This document shows, piece by piece, positions 25,703-34,777 of a stretch of 64,000 nt of DNA. Every line of letters starts with the position of its first letter. The first letter of the stretch is position 1. A model generated the notes under the pieces. The model saw only the letters and a program-made list of their open reading frames with translations, was not told where the DNA came from and ran no database searches. The position numbers and the translations under genes are program-made. Source of the stretch: Croceivirga radicis (GTDB taxonomy: Bacteria > Bacteroidota > Bacteroidia > Flavobacteriales > Flavobacteriaceae); NCBI RefSeq assembly GCF_002072105.2, contig NZ_MTBC01000001.1:496001-560000 (forward strand), given 5' to 3'.

Positions 25703-26122
25703 ATGAAAACGATAACAAAACATTTATTAAGCTTTGCTTTAATAGCAATTATAGCAACTATAGCATTCCGCTACTTTTTAAGTTATGGAATTGAAAATCA
25801 ATCAACAATAATTGTTACTACTTCTGCAATTATTTATGGGATTTCAATGTTCTTAGCAGGTTGGGTTTTTGGAAAAAAGGATGGGGAATACCTGCCAATA
25901 TTCGACCTTGGATTTAGATTTCACCTTACAACTTATTTAACTCATAACGGAATTTCATTATTATGGATTTTATTAGGTTTTGGCTCGAAATATGAAAAAT
26001 TAGAATGGACTGTTATGGTCGCCGTTTATTGGGGATTTTTTCTTTTCTTACATTTTATCTATTATCTATGGGCACGGAAAAACTCTATTGACAATTTAGA
26101 CAAGGAAGACCTATTTGAATAA
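25703..26122 (+). CDS. Four-span membrane protein paired with the PadR regulator
   Basis: 139 residues with four hydrophobic segments (about 8-28, 37-57, 78-98, 104-124). The family is not recognised. Phrases such as YGISMFLAGWVFGKKDGEYL suggest a small conserved membrane family. It is 2 bp after padR and surely co-transcribed, so it is the likely target of that regulator. The stop is followed after 4 bases by the inverted motif TGTAGCTAAC. Confidence 0.7.
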   Translation: MKTITKHLLSFALIAIIATIAFRYFLSYGIENQSTIIVTTSAIIYGISMFLAGWVFGKKDGEYLPIFDLGFRFHLTTYLTHNGISLLWILLGFGSKYEKLEWTVMVAVYWGFFLFLHFIYYLWARKNSIDNLDKEDLFE

Positions 26123-26126
26123 AAAC

Positions 26127-26136
26127 TGTAGCTAAC
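26127..26136 (+). repeat. Inverted copy of the GTTAGCTACA motif
   Basis: TGTAGCTAAC is the exact reverse complement of 25251-25260. The two copies enclose the padR and membrane-protein pair (886 bp in all), like the ends of one mobile cassette. Confidence 0.55.
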
Positions 26137-26193
26137 AAAGAACTGAATTAAAAAACAGTTACTATAATGTTATAATCCCAACCTAGACAAAAC

Positions 26194-26232
26194 AAAAAAG
26201 CCCTTGCAAACTAATCTTGCAAGGGCTTTTTT
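26194..26232. terminator. Bidirectional terminator between the accessory array and gdhA
   Basis: Perfect 16-bp stem AAAAAAGCCCTTGCAA / TTGCAAGGGCTTTTTT with a 7-nt loop. It stands between converging units, and both strands end in T runs. Confidence 0.92.
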
Positions 26233-26245
26233 ATGCTTTAGCGGT

Positions 26246-27610
<1,365 letters not shown>

Positions 27611-27663
27611 TTATCAAAACCTAATTTTACAGCTGTGTTTTTGTAGAATTAGAAATTTAGGCG

Positions 27664-27671
27664 CAAAATTA
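27664..27671 (-). promoter_or_regulatory. -7 box of gdhA
   Basis: Minus strand TAATTTTG followed by CGC, an exact TAnnTTTG, with a TTG 18 nt further upstream (27690-27692). It lies between the PLP enzyme stop and the gdhA start, so gdhA has its own promoter. Confidence 0.6.
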
Positions 27672-27711
27672 TGCTATTTATGTAATTTGCAAGGCTTTTT
27701 ATGATAATTTT

Positions 27712-28875
27712 TCAATCGTTTTCGTTGAGTGCGCTTTTTAAGTCGTCTATTAGGTCTTCTACGGCCTCTATGCCTACGCTTAAACGTACTAAATTTGGGG
27801 ATATACCATTTTTTAGTTGTTCGTTTTTGGGCATACTGCCATGGCTCATGGTGGCCGGGTGCCCAATTAGGCTTTCTACCCCGCCCAATGATTCTGCAAG
27901 GGTAAATAAGTTTAATCGTTGAATACATGCAATCGTGGCATTTTGGTCGCTGTCCCTCAATTTAAAAGCCAACATTCCACCAAAATCCCGCATTTGTTTT
28001 TTGGCAATTTCATGATTGGGATGCTCTGGAAAACCCGGCCAAAAAACGTTTTCGATTTTAGGGTGGTTTTTAAGAAACACGGCTATTTTAGCCGTATTCT
28101 CACAATGGCGCTGCATACGTAAAGCCAACGTTTTAATACCCCTAACCACCAAAAAGCTATCCATTGGGCCACAGATTGCTCCCGTACTATTGGTTATGAA
28201 CCTTAATCTATCTGCCAGGGCCTCATCTTTTACAACCAAAGCACCGGCAATAACATCACTATGCCCACCCAAATATTTTGTGGCAGAATGCATAACAATA
28301 TCCGCACCCAGATTTAGGGGTTGCTGCAAATAGGGCGATGCAAACGTATTGTCTACCGCTAACAAAATGTCTGTACCTTTTAGTTGTGCGGCAATGGCCG
28401 CTATATCTACTAGTTGAAGCATTGGATTGGTGGGGCTTTCTAGCCAAACCATTTTGGTGTCCTTGTTTAGGTGTTTAGATAGGTCATTGGCATTGCCCAA
28501 GTCTATAAACTTAAAAACGAGACCATACTGCTCAAAAATTCCTTTAAACAGGCGAAAACTACCGCCATAGATATCTTGTGTGCAGATTACCTGATCGCCT
28601 GGTTGTAACAGTTTTAACACGGCATCTACCGCCGCCATACCACTGGCATAGGCAAAAGCATGACTGCCCTGTTCCAAACTTTTTAGACTATTTTCCAATG
28701 CGGTCCGTGTTGGGTTGGCACCCCTAGAATAGCCATAACCTAAATTTTTACCCGGGGCGGTTTGCGCATAGGTAGAGGTTTGGTATATGGGCGGCATTAC
28801 GGCCCCGTAGGCCTTGTCTGGCTGTTGCCCGCCATGGATGGCCGCTGTTTCAAAACGGTATGTTGTTTTATTCAT
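27712..28875 (-). CDS. Cystathionine gamma-synthase/lyase family PLP enzyme
   Basis: Cys/Met metabolism PLP-dependent enzyme, cytoplasmic, of 387 residues. Signatures are FETAAIHGGQQPDKAYGAVM, SRGANPTRTALENSLKSLE, FAYASGMAAVDAVL, the aspartate in LLAVDNTFASPYLQQPL and the PLP lysine in SATKYLGGHSDVIAGAL. The C-terminal ESLGGVESLIGHPATMSH is typical. Members include cystathionine gamma-synthase, beta- and gamma-lyases and methionine gamma-lyase; they cannot be separated safely by eye, though the ESLGGVES form is common to synthase and gamma-lyase. Divergent from the DUF3298 lipoprotein. Confidence 0.92.
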   Translation of the reverse strand: MNKTTYRFETAAIHGGQQPDKAYGAVMPPIYQTSTYAQTAPGKNLGYGYSRGANPTRTALENSLKSLEQGSHAFAYASGMAAVDAVLKLLQPGDQVICTQDIYGGSFRLFKGIFEQYGLVFKFIDLGNANDLSKHLNKDTKMVWLESPTNPMLQLVDIAAIAAQLKGTDILLAVDNTFASPYLQQPLNLGADIVMHSATKYLGGHSDVIAGALVVKDEALADRLRFITNSTGAICGPMDSFLVVRGIKTLALRMQRHCENTAKIAVFLKNHPKIENVFWPGFPEHPNHEIAKKQMRDFGGMLAFKLRDSDQNATIACIQRLNLFTLAESLGGVESLIGHPATMSHGSMPKNEQLKNGISPNLVRLSVGIEAVEDLIDDLKSALNEND

Positions 28876-28906
28876 TGCGCATGTTCTTAGGTTATAAAAG
28901 TATGGT

Positions 28907-28914
28907 TACTTTTG
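28907..28914 (+). promoter_or_regulatory. -7 box of the DUF3298 lipoprotein gene
   Basis: TACTTTTG, an exact TAnnTTTG. The predicted start (about 28921) is 7-13 nt before the two candidate ATGs at 28928 and 28934. It lies in the divergent gap with the PLP enzyme. Confidence 0.5.
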
Positions 28915-28927
28915 AAACTACCTAAAT

Positions 28928-29686
28928 ATGGTTATGAAAATAAAATTCCCTTTATACGTATTGGTTTTACTGATTTTTTCTTGTGCTGGCGAACAAAAAT
29001 TAGCCGTAGAAACGCAAGAATTTAAAACAACGGCTTGTGATGCTTGTTTGGATGCGCAGCTGAATTTACCCCGTTTTACAGATGAAACGGACTTGGCCAA
29101 GACCATTAACAGTACCCTTGATGCCGAAGTAATTGCGTTATTGAATTTTAACGATGAGGTAAGCTTAAATTCGGTTGACGATGCCTTAAAGGCTTTTGAG
29201 GCCAGTTTTACGGAATTAAAAACCCAATATGGGGACGATATGATTCCTTGGGAAGCCAATATTGAAGGCAAGGTATTTTATGAAACGGATTCTTTGGTTA
29301 CCCTACAAATGCAAACCTATATGTTTACTGGCGGCGCACACGGTTATAGCGCGGTAAATTTTTTGAACTTTTCTAAACAAGCGGCCCTATTGTTGCCCCC
29401 AGAAGATTTGTTTGTAGCGCTAGATGAATTTAAAACACTGGCAGAGCAGGAATTTAGAAAGCAAGAAAAAATACCTGCGGACAAACCCATTAACCATACC
29501 GGTCTTATGTTTGAGGACGATGTTTTTCAATTACCAGCCAATATAGGTTACGCACCAGAAGGCCTGCTGTTGTGGTACAATCAATACGAAATAGCTTCGT
29601 ATGCAGACGGGCCAATTACCCTTACTTTGCCTTATGAAAAGGTAAATCCGTACCTTGTGGTAAAAGGAAAATTGGCCAATAAGTAA
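28928..29686 (+). CDS. DUF4163/DUF3298 (RsiV-like) lipoprotein
   Basis: Exported lipoprotein: hydrophobic start and lipobox VLVLLIFSCAGE, Cys near residue 20. The mature part fits DUF4163 followed by DUF3298, with the motif TYMFTGGAHGYSAVNFLNFS in the middle and the C-terminal PEGLLLWYNQYEIASYADGP. This domain pair occurs in the lysozyme-sensing anti-sigma factor RsiV, but this protein has no cytoplasmic sigma-binding part, so only the external domain is shared. Translation starts at 28928 (MVMKIK) or 28934 (MKIK). Confidence 0.85.
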   Translation: MVMKIKFPLYVLVLLIFSCAGEQKLAVETQEFKTTACDACLDAQLNLPRFTDETDLAKTINSTLDAEVIALLNFNDEVSLNSVDDALKAFEASFTELKTQYGDDMIPWEANIEGKVFYETDSLVTLQMQTYMFTGGAHGYSAVNFLNFSKQAALLLPPEDLFVALDEFKTLAEQEFRKQEKIPADKPINHTGLMFEDDVFQLPANIGYAPEGLLLWYNQYEIASYADGPITLTLPYEKVNPYLVVKGKLANK

Positions 29687-29688
29687 AC

Positions 29689-30147
29689 CTATTTTACGGC
29701 TTTTTTAAGTGCTAGGATATTCCCAAAATGCATCCCTTCATGAAATAAATTGAAGTTTATGGCATCTTCTACGGAGTTTAAGGTAACGCCAAAACTAGTA
29801 GGGTAGGTTTTAAAGTCTTTGAATTTGCCGGCCTTGTAATCTTTTAAAGTTTGGACAGGCAACTGTGTCAACAGTTCTAGTAGTTGTTCAAATTCTGCCT
29901 CAGACGGATTTTCTTCTGGGAAGGTACCCTTTCTATATTTTGCCACCAATGTATCAGAAATATTCATTTCTAACCCACTTAGTTTATAGATCAGCAATTG
30001 CTCGGTAACTACGGTATGGGCAACATTCCACCAAATATTATTGTTAAACCCTTCTGGTATCTGAAACAGGATTTCCTTGTCTAACGTTGTTAAAAAATCT
30101 TTTAGTTTGCTTCTATTTTGTTGGCAGATTGTAAATAGTTGTTCCAT
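29689..30147 (-). CDS. DinB family protein
   Basis: Four-helix-bundle protein of the DinB/YfiT superfamily, often metal-binding. Some relatives are thiol S-transferases or hydrolases; the function here is open. The helices include MEQLFTICQQNRSKLKDFL, NNIWWNVAHTVVTEQLLIY with the first histidine and NFNLFHEGMHFGNILALKK with the HxxxH pair, together a plausible metal site. The ATG at 30147 gives 152 residues. An upstream ATG at 30168 lies inside the -7 box and cannot be used from that promoter. Confidence 0.85.
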   Translation of the reverse strand: MEQLFTICQQNRSKLKDFLTTLDKEILFQIPEGFNNNIWWNVAHTVVTEQLLIYKLSGLEMNISDTLVAKYRKGTFPEENPSEAEFEQLLELLTQLPVQTLKDYKAGKFKDFKTYPTSFGVTLNSVEDAINFNLFHEGMHFGNILALKKAVK

Positions 30148-30165
30148 GGTATGTATATCTGCGTC

Positions 30166-30173
30166 CAAAAATA
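30166..30173 (-). promoter_or_regulatory. -7 box of the DinB gene, decides its start
   Basis: Minus strand TATTTTTG, an exact TAnnTTTG. The transcript should begin near 30159, leaving a leader of about 11 nt to the ATG at 30147 and excluding the ATG at 30168. Confidence 0.55.
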
Positions 30174-30224
30174 GGGTAATCGCATTTAATTGGGTTACTT
30201 TGTACGTCTAAAGTTCGTTTAAAA

Positions 30225-30578
30225 ATGAAGACTATATTTTACTTAGCTACTTGCAAAACCTGTCAGAAAATTTTAGAAGCATTAAAACCTTTAGATGGGG
30301 TAGAACTTCGGGAAATAAAAGAAAAAGGGGTAACCAAAGAAGAGTTGGAACACATGCGTTCCCTAACAGATAGCTACGAGTCTTTATTTAGTAGAAGGGC
30401 CATGTTATTTCGCCAGCGTAATTTAAAAGAGCAAAAACTGGAAGAGACCGATTATAAAAATCTTATTTTGGAGCATTATACCTTTTTGAAACGCCCCGTA
30501 GTGGTGGTAGATGATGCTATTTTTATTGGTAACGCTAAAAAACAAGTAGAAGCGGCCAAAGAAGCGCTACACGGATGA
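30225..30578 (+). CDS. ArsC/Spx-family protein
   Basis: Thioredoxin-fold protein of the arsenate reductase (ArsC)/Spx family, 117 residues. The active-site motif is ATCKTCQK with Cys10 and Cys13, a CxxC form as in Spx and many ArsC-like proteins of unknown role. The C-terminal part has FLKRPVVVVDDAIFIGN, the usual cis-Pro region. It could reduce arsenate or a protein disulfide; no ars operon is next to it, so arsenic resistance is not supported. It overlaps the downstream DMT transporter by 4 bp (ATGA), so translation is coupled. Confidence 0.88.
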   Translation: MKTIFYLATCKTCQKILEALKPLDGVELREIKEKGVTKEELEHMRSLTDSYESLFSRRAMLFRQRNLKEQKLEETDYKNLILEHYTFLKRPVVVVDDAIFIGNAKKQVEAAKEALHG

Positions 30579-31468
30579 GCAAACGTACCCTAGCCATATT
30601 AGCGGCTTTTGGTGCTACCTTGATCTATGCCCTAAACCACACTATTGCAAAAGGGGTTATGCCAACGCATGTTAAGCCCTTTGCATTTATTTTTTTACGG
30701 GTAACGGGGGCGGCCATCTTGTTTTGGCTTATTTCCTTTTTTGGACCTAAAGAAAAAATAGAAAAGTCTGATTATCTACGTATGTTTTTTGCCGCGTTGT
30801 TGGGCATGGTAATAAACATGTTGGCCTTTTTTAAGGGGTTGCAATTGTCTACCCCTATCAATAGTGCGGTATTGGTAACCATAAGTCCTATTGTCATTGT
30901 TATTCTATCCGCTCTTTTTTTAAGTGAAAAGGTAACATTGAATAAAGGTCTTGGTATTTTCTTGGGGCTGGTAGGTGCATTGGCATCCATACTTTTTGGT
31001 GCCGAATTAAGACAAGATGCCCCTAATATTCCTTTAGGTAACTTTTTAATGATCGTAAATGCTACCGCCTACGGCTCTTACCTGGTAGTGGCAAAAAAAT
31101 TGGTGACCAAATACCACCCATTTACCTTTATGAAGTGGTTGTTTACTATTGCGGTGGTAATTAATTTTCCTATAACCATTGGGGAGTTTATGGAAATACA
31201 ATGGGCCACCATGCCCTTATGGGCCTATGGCGTAATCCTTTTTGTGATTCTAGGGACCACATTTTGCACCTATCTTTTTAACATCTATGCCATGACCCAA
31301 CTGCGCGCCAGTACAATTGGGGCATTTATCTACCTTCAACCGGTTCTAGGTATCTTATTTGCCATAGCCGTAGGCAAAGACCAACTAACCTTGGTAAAAG
31401 TGCTGGCCGGTTGCTGTGTGCTTGTAGGGGTGTATTTGGCCAGTAAAAAACCTAAACCAAATCCTTAG
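30575..31468 (+). CDS. DMT (EamA) family transporter
   Basis: Inner-membrane drug/metabolite exporter of 297 residues with ten hydrophobic helices in two EamA repeats. The first runs from LAILAAFGATLIYALNHTIA to about residue 135, the second from GNFLMIVNATAYGSYLVVA to the end. Family features are KPFAFIFLRVTGAAILFWL after helix one and YLQPVLGILFAIAVG near the end. The substrate is unknown. It overlaps the ArsC/Spx-like gene by 4 bp and its 3' end overlaps the convergent thioesterase gene. Confidence 0.92.
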   Translation: MSKRTLAILAAFGATLIYALNHTIAKGVMPTHVKPFAFIFLRVTGAAILFWLISFFGPKEKIEKSDYLRMFFAALLGMVINMLAFFKGLQLSTPINSAVLVTISPIVIVILSALFLSEKVTLNKGLGIFLGLVGALASILFGAELRQDAPNIPLGNFLMIVNATAYGSYLVVAKKLVTKYHPFTFMKWLFTIAVVINFPITIGEFMEIQWATMPLWAYGVILFVILGTTFCTYLFNIYAMTQLRASTIGAFIYLQPVLGILFAIAVGKDQLTLVKVLAGCCVLVGVYLASKKPKPNP

Positions 31469-31928
31469 GTAAACGTACGTGCTTACGGGTGTCTTCTTTG
31501 GTCAAAAATTTAAAATCAGCTGCTTTTTCTTCTGCCATAAAGGTTTGTAGAATTTCATCTGGCAATCCGGTAAGACTTCGTTTTTTCATGTCTATAAAAG
31601 CGCCCATCATTTCGCAATGCCCTACATTTTTACCATCTGCATTATAAAAATTATGGTGAAACTCAAAAAACATTCCGTCCTTGCTAAGACCTTTCCATTC
31701 TAACGAAACACGAATAGGTTTACCAGGAAAAACCTCTTTAAAATAATACATATGCTCGTAAAAGACCACGGGGCCAATTCCAAAGGCTTCAAACTCCTTA
31801 TGGCCAAAGCCAATTTTAGATAAGTAGGCCATTCGGGTATGGCTCATAAAATTAATGTAAGCAGAATTTGCCAAGTGTCTATTGGCATCTACATCACTCC
31901 ATCTAACTTCAAATTCTTTTAAAAACAT
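31452..31928 (-). CDS. Acyl-CoA thioesterase (4HBT hot-dog fold)
   Basis: 158-residue hot-dog thioesterase of the 4-hydroxybenzoyl-CoA thioesterase group, hydrolysing an acyl-CoA in the cytoplasm. The key segment is FEVRWSDVDANRHLANSAYI with the catalytic Asp and the following H-L-A-N. The next block is MSHTRMAYLSKIG. The ATG at 31928 is chosen because the longer frame from 31973 lies upstream of the gene's -7 box and begins with unlikely residues. The substrate is unknown. Its last 17 bp overlap the 3' end of the DMT transporter gene. Confidence 0.88.
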   Translation of the reverse strand: MFLKEFEVRWSDVDANRHLANSAYINFMSHTRMAYLSKIGFGHKEFEAFGIGPVVFYEHMYYFKEVFPGKPIRVSLEWKGLSKDGMFFEFHHNFYNADGKNVGHCEMMGAFIDMKKRSLTGLPDEILQTFMAEEKAADFKFLTKEDTRKHVRLPKDLV

Positions 31929-31961
31929 AGATTGATTTTTATTATGCATGCATAGGATTGA

Positions 31962-31969
31962 CAAAAATA
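31962..31969 (-). promoter_or_regulatory. -7 box of the thioesterase gene, decides its start
   Basis: Minus strand TATTTTTG, an exact TAnnTTTG. The predicted transcript start near 31955 leaves a 27-nt leader to the ATG at 31928. The neighbouring TAGATTTG (31973-31980) serves the opposite strand. Confidence 0.55.
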
Positions 31970-31972
31970 GCA

Positions 31973-31980
31973 TAGATTTG
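31973..31980 (+). promoter_or_regulatory. -7 box of the nitronate monooxygenase gene
   Basis: TAGATTTG, an exact TAnnTTTG, 31 nt before the ATG at 32011. It forms a compact divergent promoter pair with the thioesterase box. Confidence 0.45.
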
Positions 31981-32010
31981 AAGACAAACTGTATTTAAAA
32001 CTGAATTATT

Positions 32011-32988
32011 ATGAATCCGAATACACCATTTTTAGACAGACTTTCTTTGCCAGCCATTGCTGCGCCCATGTTTTTAATCTCTGGACCAGAGTTGGTTATT
32101 GCGTGTTGTAAAAATGGGATAGTAGGTACGTTCCCGGCTTTGAACCAACGTACAAGTGAAGGTTTTGAAGAATGGTTAATTCAGATTAAGACAGAATTGA
32201 AAAGGTGGGAAGAAGAGACCGGTAAAAAAGCGGCGCCGTTTGGGGTAAATATTGTGGTGCACCCCACCAACCCGCGAGTGGAAGCAGATGTTAAGCTATG
32301 TGTAAAACACCAAGTGCCATTAGTGATAACCTCTTTAGGGGCCGTACAAATGGTAGTAGATGCCATACATAGTTATGGCGGTTTGGTTTTTCATGATGTT
32401 ATAAAAAAGCGCCACGCCCAAAAGGCTGCCGGTGCAGGTGTGGATGGTCTAATATTAGTAGCGGCCGGTGCCGGCGGGCATGCAGGTACCATAAATCCTA
32501 TGACCTTGGTGGCAGAAACAAAGACGTTCTTTGATAAAACCATTATTCTGTCTGGTTGTATAAGTACGGGTAGGGATATTGCTTCGGCCATGCAAATGGG
32601 AGCCGATTTTGCGTACATGGGTACGCGTTTTATCAATACCGAAGAGAGCTACGCTCCAGAAGATTATCAAAAAATGATAGAAGATGCCGGGGCTAGTGAT
32701 GTTACCTATACCGCTGCAATTTCTGGTGTACATGCTAATTTTTTAACCGCAAGTCTAGATGCTGCCGGTTTAACCAAAGAAGACTTGGAAAAAGACCAAA
32801 AAATAGATTTTGGTAAGGAATTGGATACGGAACACAAAGCATGGAAAACCATTTGGAGTGCTGGTCAAGGTTCTGCCAGTATACATGAGACCTTACCCGT
32901 TAAGGAATTGGTGGGCAAGCTTAAAGAGGAATTTAAAACAGCTATACAAGAGCAAGCCAAATTACTAGACACTTTTCCAAGGGATTAA
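32011..32988 (+). CDS. Nitronate monooxygenase family protein
   Basis: FMN-dependent enzyme of the 2-nitropropane dioxygenase/nitronate monooxygenase family, 325 residues, TIM barrel. Visible features are the N-terminal LPAIAAPMFLISGPELVIAC, GTFPALNQRTSEGFEEWL, the central VAAGAGGHAGTINPMTLVAE with the catalytic-type His and FMN phosphate site MGADFAYMGTRFINTEES. It oxidises nitronates or related carbon acids such as propionate-3-nitronate; the real substrate is unknown. It faces the CNMP/thioredoxin-reductase-like gene. Confidence 0.92.
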   Translation: MNPNTPFLDRLSLPAIAAPMFLISGPELVIACCKNGIVGTFPALNQRTSEGFEEWLIQIKTELKRWEEETGKKAAPFGVNIVVHPTNPRVEADVKLCVKHQVPLVITSLGAVQMVVDAIHSYGGLVFHDVIKKRHAQKAAGAGVDGLILVAAGAGGHAGTINPMTLVAETKTFFDKTIILSGCISTGRDIASAMQMGADFAYMGTRFINTEESYAPEDYQKMIEDAGASDVTYTAAISGVHANFLTASLDAAGLTKEDLEKDQKIDFGKELDTEHKAWKTIWSAGQGSASIHETLPVKELVGKLKEEFKTAIQEQAKLLDTFPRD

Positions 32989-32996
32989 TACGAATT

Positions 32997-34643
32997 TTAA
33001 TAGGAAACTTTTTTAAGCTCTGCTAAGTATTGGTGTACTTGGCTAACGGCCATTGAACCCTCGCCAACAGCAGAAGCTACACGTTTTACGGAACCTTTTC
33101 TAACATCGCCCACGGCAAAGAATCCCGGTATGCTGGTTTCTAAAGATTGTGGTTTGCGTTCTTTAAAGATTTCGCATTGTAAAAGTTTTTCTTTTTTAAT
33201 TCCCGGACCTGTACAGATAAAGCCTTTTTCGTCTGTTTCAACTAAATCGGCAACCCATTCGGTACAGGGTTTGGCCCCTATAAACGTAAACAAATTAGTT
33301 ATTGGCTTTTTAGAATTACCTTGGGTTTTGTGCTGCAACACAACACTTTCTAAATGGTATTGGCCATGCAGCTCTGTTACCTGGGTAGATTTTAAAACAG
33401 TAATGTTATCCGTTGCATTGATGCGTTGTACTAGATAATCGCTCATTTTTGCCCCTAAATCATCGCCCCTAATGATTACATAAACGGTTTTGGCGTGGTC
33501 TGCTAAAAACATAGCGGCCTGGCCTGCAGAATTACCACCACCTACTACACCAACTATTTCATTTTTACAGGCAGAAGCATTCATGCCGGTTGCGGAATAG
33601 AAAACACCGCTTCCCTCATATTTTTCAATGTTAGAAATAGGCAATTGTCTGTAATCTGCTCCGGTAGCTGCAACTATAGCTTTGGTTTTGATTACTTTAT
33701 TATTGGTGGCATTAACCTTAAAAACCCCTTTTTCATAGCTTATACTTTCTGCTTTATGTGGTATGGAAATATTGCAGCCAAATTTTTGGGCCTGTATGTA
33801 GGCATTGTTGGCCAAGTCCCTACCGGAAATCCCCGTTGGAAAACCCAAATAATTTTCAATTTTAGAACTTTTTCCTGCTTGTCCGCCAGGAGCCTTGCCA
33901 TCTATGGTAACAACTTCTAGCCCCTCAGAGGCCGCATAAACGCTAGCGGCCAATCCGGCGGGCCCTGCGCCAATTACTAATACATCAAAAATGGTGTCAT
34001 CAAACTCCATTAAAACGCCCGTATATCTGGCCAATTCTTCTAGTGTTGGGTTTTGGCACAATTTTGCCTCGCTATTAATTAAAATAGGTAGGTCTTCTTG
34101 GGTTAGACCAAAATGAGTGAGTAAATCTTCGGCGTTTTTAGAACTAGCTACATCTAGAAAATTATACCACAGATGATTTTTATCCATAAAATCTCGTATG
34201 GCATACGTCTCTTTTGAGTTAGACGTGCCAATTAGCTTTAGGCCACCTTCGTATTGCGAGAGCACGGTTTCTTGTCGTAATAGAAAGGCATTCAACAGAA
34301 TATCGCTAATATCGCTATGTGCAGAAATTGCCTTTTTAAGTTGTTTTGGAGAAATTCTAAGAACACACGTTTTAGGTTGTGCCACACCATTAAATTGAGA
34401 ACTTCTATGGGATAACATACCACTATCTCCTGTAAATTCGTTCTTTTTATGAATGGTTATGGGCTTATGTTGGTCTGCAGGATTCTCAATAGTTATGCTT
34501 CCGGCCATTACCACAAAAAAATCATATTGTTGGTCTCCAATCCTAAAAAGCGTAGTGGTTTCTGCAAAGTTTTCTATTTCCCCATAATTCTTTAAAACCC
34601 CAATTTGTCTGGCTGTTAATTCTGGAAATCGTGCATCTTTCAT
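32997..34643 (-). CDS. Cyclic-nucleotide-type domain fused to thioredoxin-reductase-like FAD protein
   Basis: 548 residues in three parts. Residues 1-125 form a CRP/cNMP-binding-type domain (DFFVVMAGSITIENP). Residues about 140-210 are a thioredoxin-like linker domain. Residues 218-548 are an FAD/NAD(P) oxidoreductase of the thioredoxin reductase type (VLVIGAGPAGLAASVYAASE, VGVVGGGNSAGQAAMFLADH). The redox CATC motif is replaced: the aligned segment is YSATGMN (residues 349-355), so both cysteines are lost. It therefore cannot act as a normal thioredoxin reductase. It may pass electrons elsewhere or sense a ligand. Confidence 0.88.
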   Translation of the reverse strand: MKDARFPELTARQIGVLKNYGEIENFAETTTLFRIGDQQYDFFVVMAGSITIENPADQHKPITIHKKNEFTGDSGMLSHRSSQFNGVAQPKTCVLRISPKQLKKAISAHSDISDILLNAFLLRQETVLSQYEGGLKLIGTSNSKETYAIRDFMDKNHLWYNFLDVASSKNAEDLLTHFGLTQEDLPILINSEAKLCQNPTLEELARYTGVLMEFDDTIFDVLVIGAGPAGLAASVYAASEGLEVVTIDGKAPGGQAGKSSKIENYLGFPTGISGRDLANNAYIQAQKFGCNISIPHKAESISYEKGVFKVNATNNKVIKTKAIVAATGADYRQLPISNIEKYEGSGVFYSATGMNASACKNEIVGVVGGGNSAGQAAMFLADHAKTVYVIIRGDDLGAKMSDYLVQRINATDNITVLKSTQVTELHGQYHLESVVLQHKTQGNSKKPITNLFTFIGAKPCTEWVADLVETDEKGFICTGPGIKKEKLLQCEIFKERKPQSLETSIPGFFAVGDVRKGSVKRVASAVGEGSMAVSQVHQYLAELKKVSY

Positions 34644-34777
34644 GTTGGTAATTTAAAATTATCCCTTTAATTGGAGTGCTAGTATAAGTTTTAGCGCCAT
34701 TTCTTTAAAAATAATATAACTTTTCTACTATGGCTAGCTTTTTGTAAAATCGTAGCTTGGCACTCTAATTTTTACAC

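Larger units (their letters stand above)
22612..26136 (+). other. Cassette-like accessory array (six plus-strand genes)
   Basis: Six AT-rich genes, all on the plus strand, lie between minus-strand recO and gdhA. Each gene or gene pair is preceded by a GTT-type motif: GTTGTACA (22612), GTTATCGTGAA (23649), GTTGTGCATAA (24415), GTTAGCTACA (25251). Spacers have related left ends: AACGCCTATAAG (23476) and AACACCTAAACTG (25214). These ends partly pair with the right ends, as attC sites of integron cassettes do. No integrase, transposase or tRNA is in the window. The gene content (RDD membrane protein, PadR pair, unknowns) is typical accessory cargo. The cassette reading is inference. Confidence 0.55.

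Noticed and set aside
22612-26136. A restriction-modification, toxin-antitoxin or phage-defence operon in the accessory island
   Set aside because: No nuclease, methylase, helicase or toxin motif was recognised in the six genes; calling a defence system would be unsupported.
27674-27928. An 84-residue Arg/Lys-rich frame overlapping the PLP enzyme's 3' end
   Set aside because: It is the shadow of a real coding frame; composition and overlap give no sign of an independent gene.
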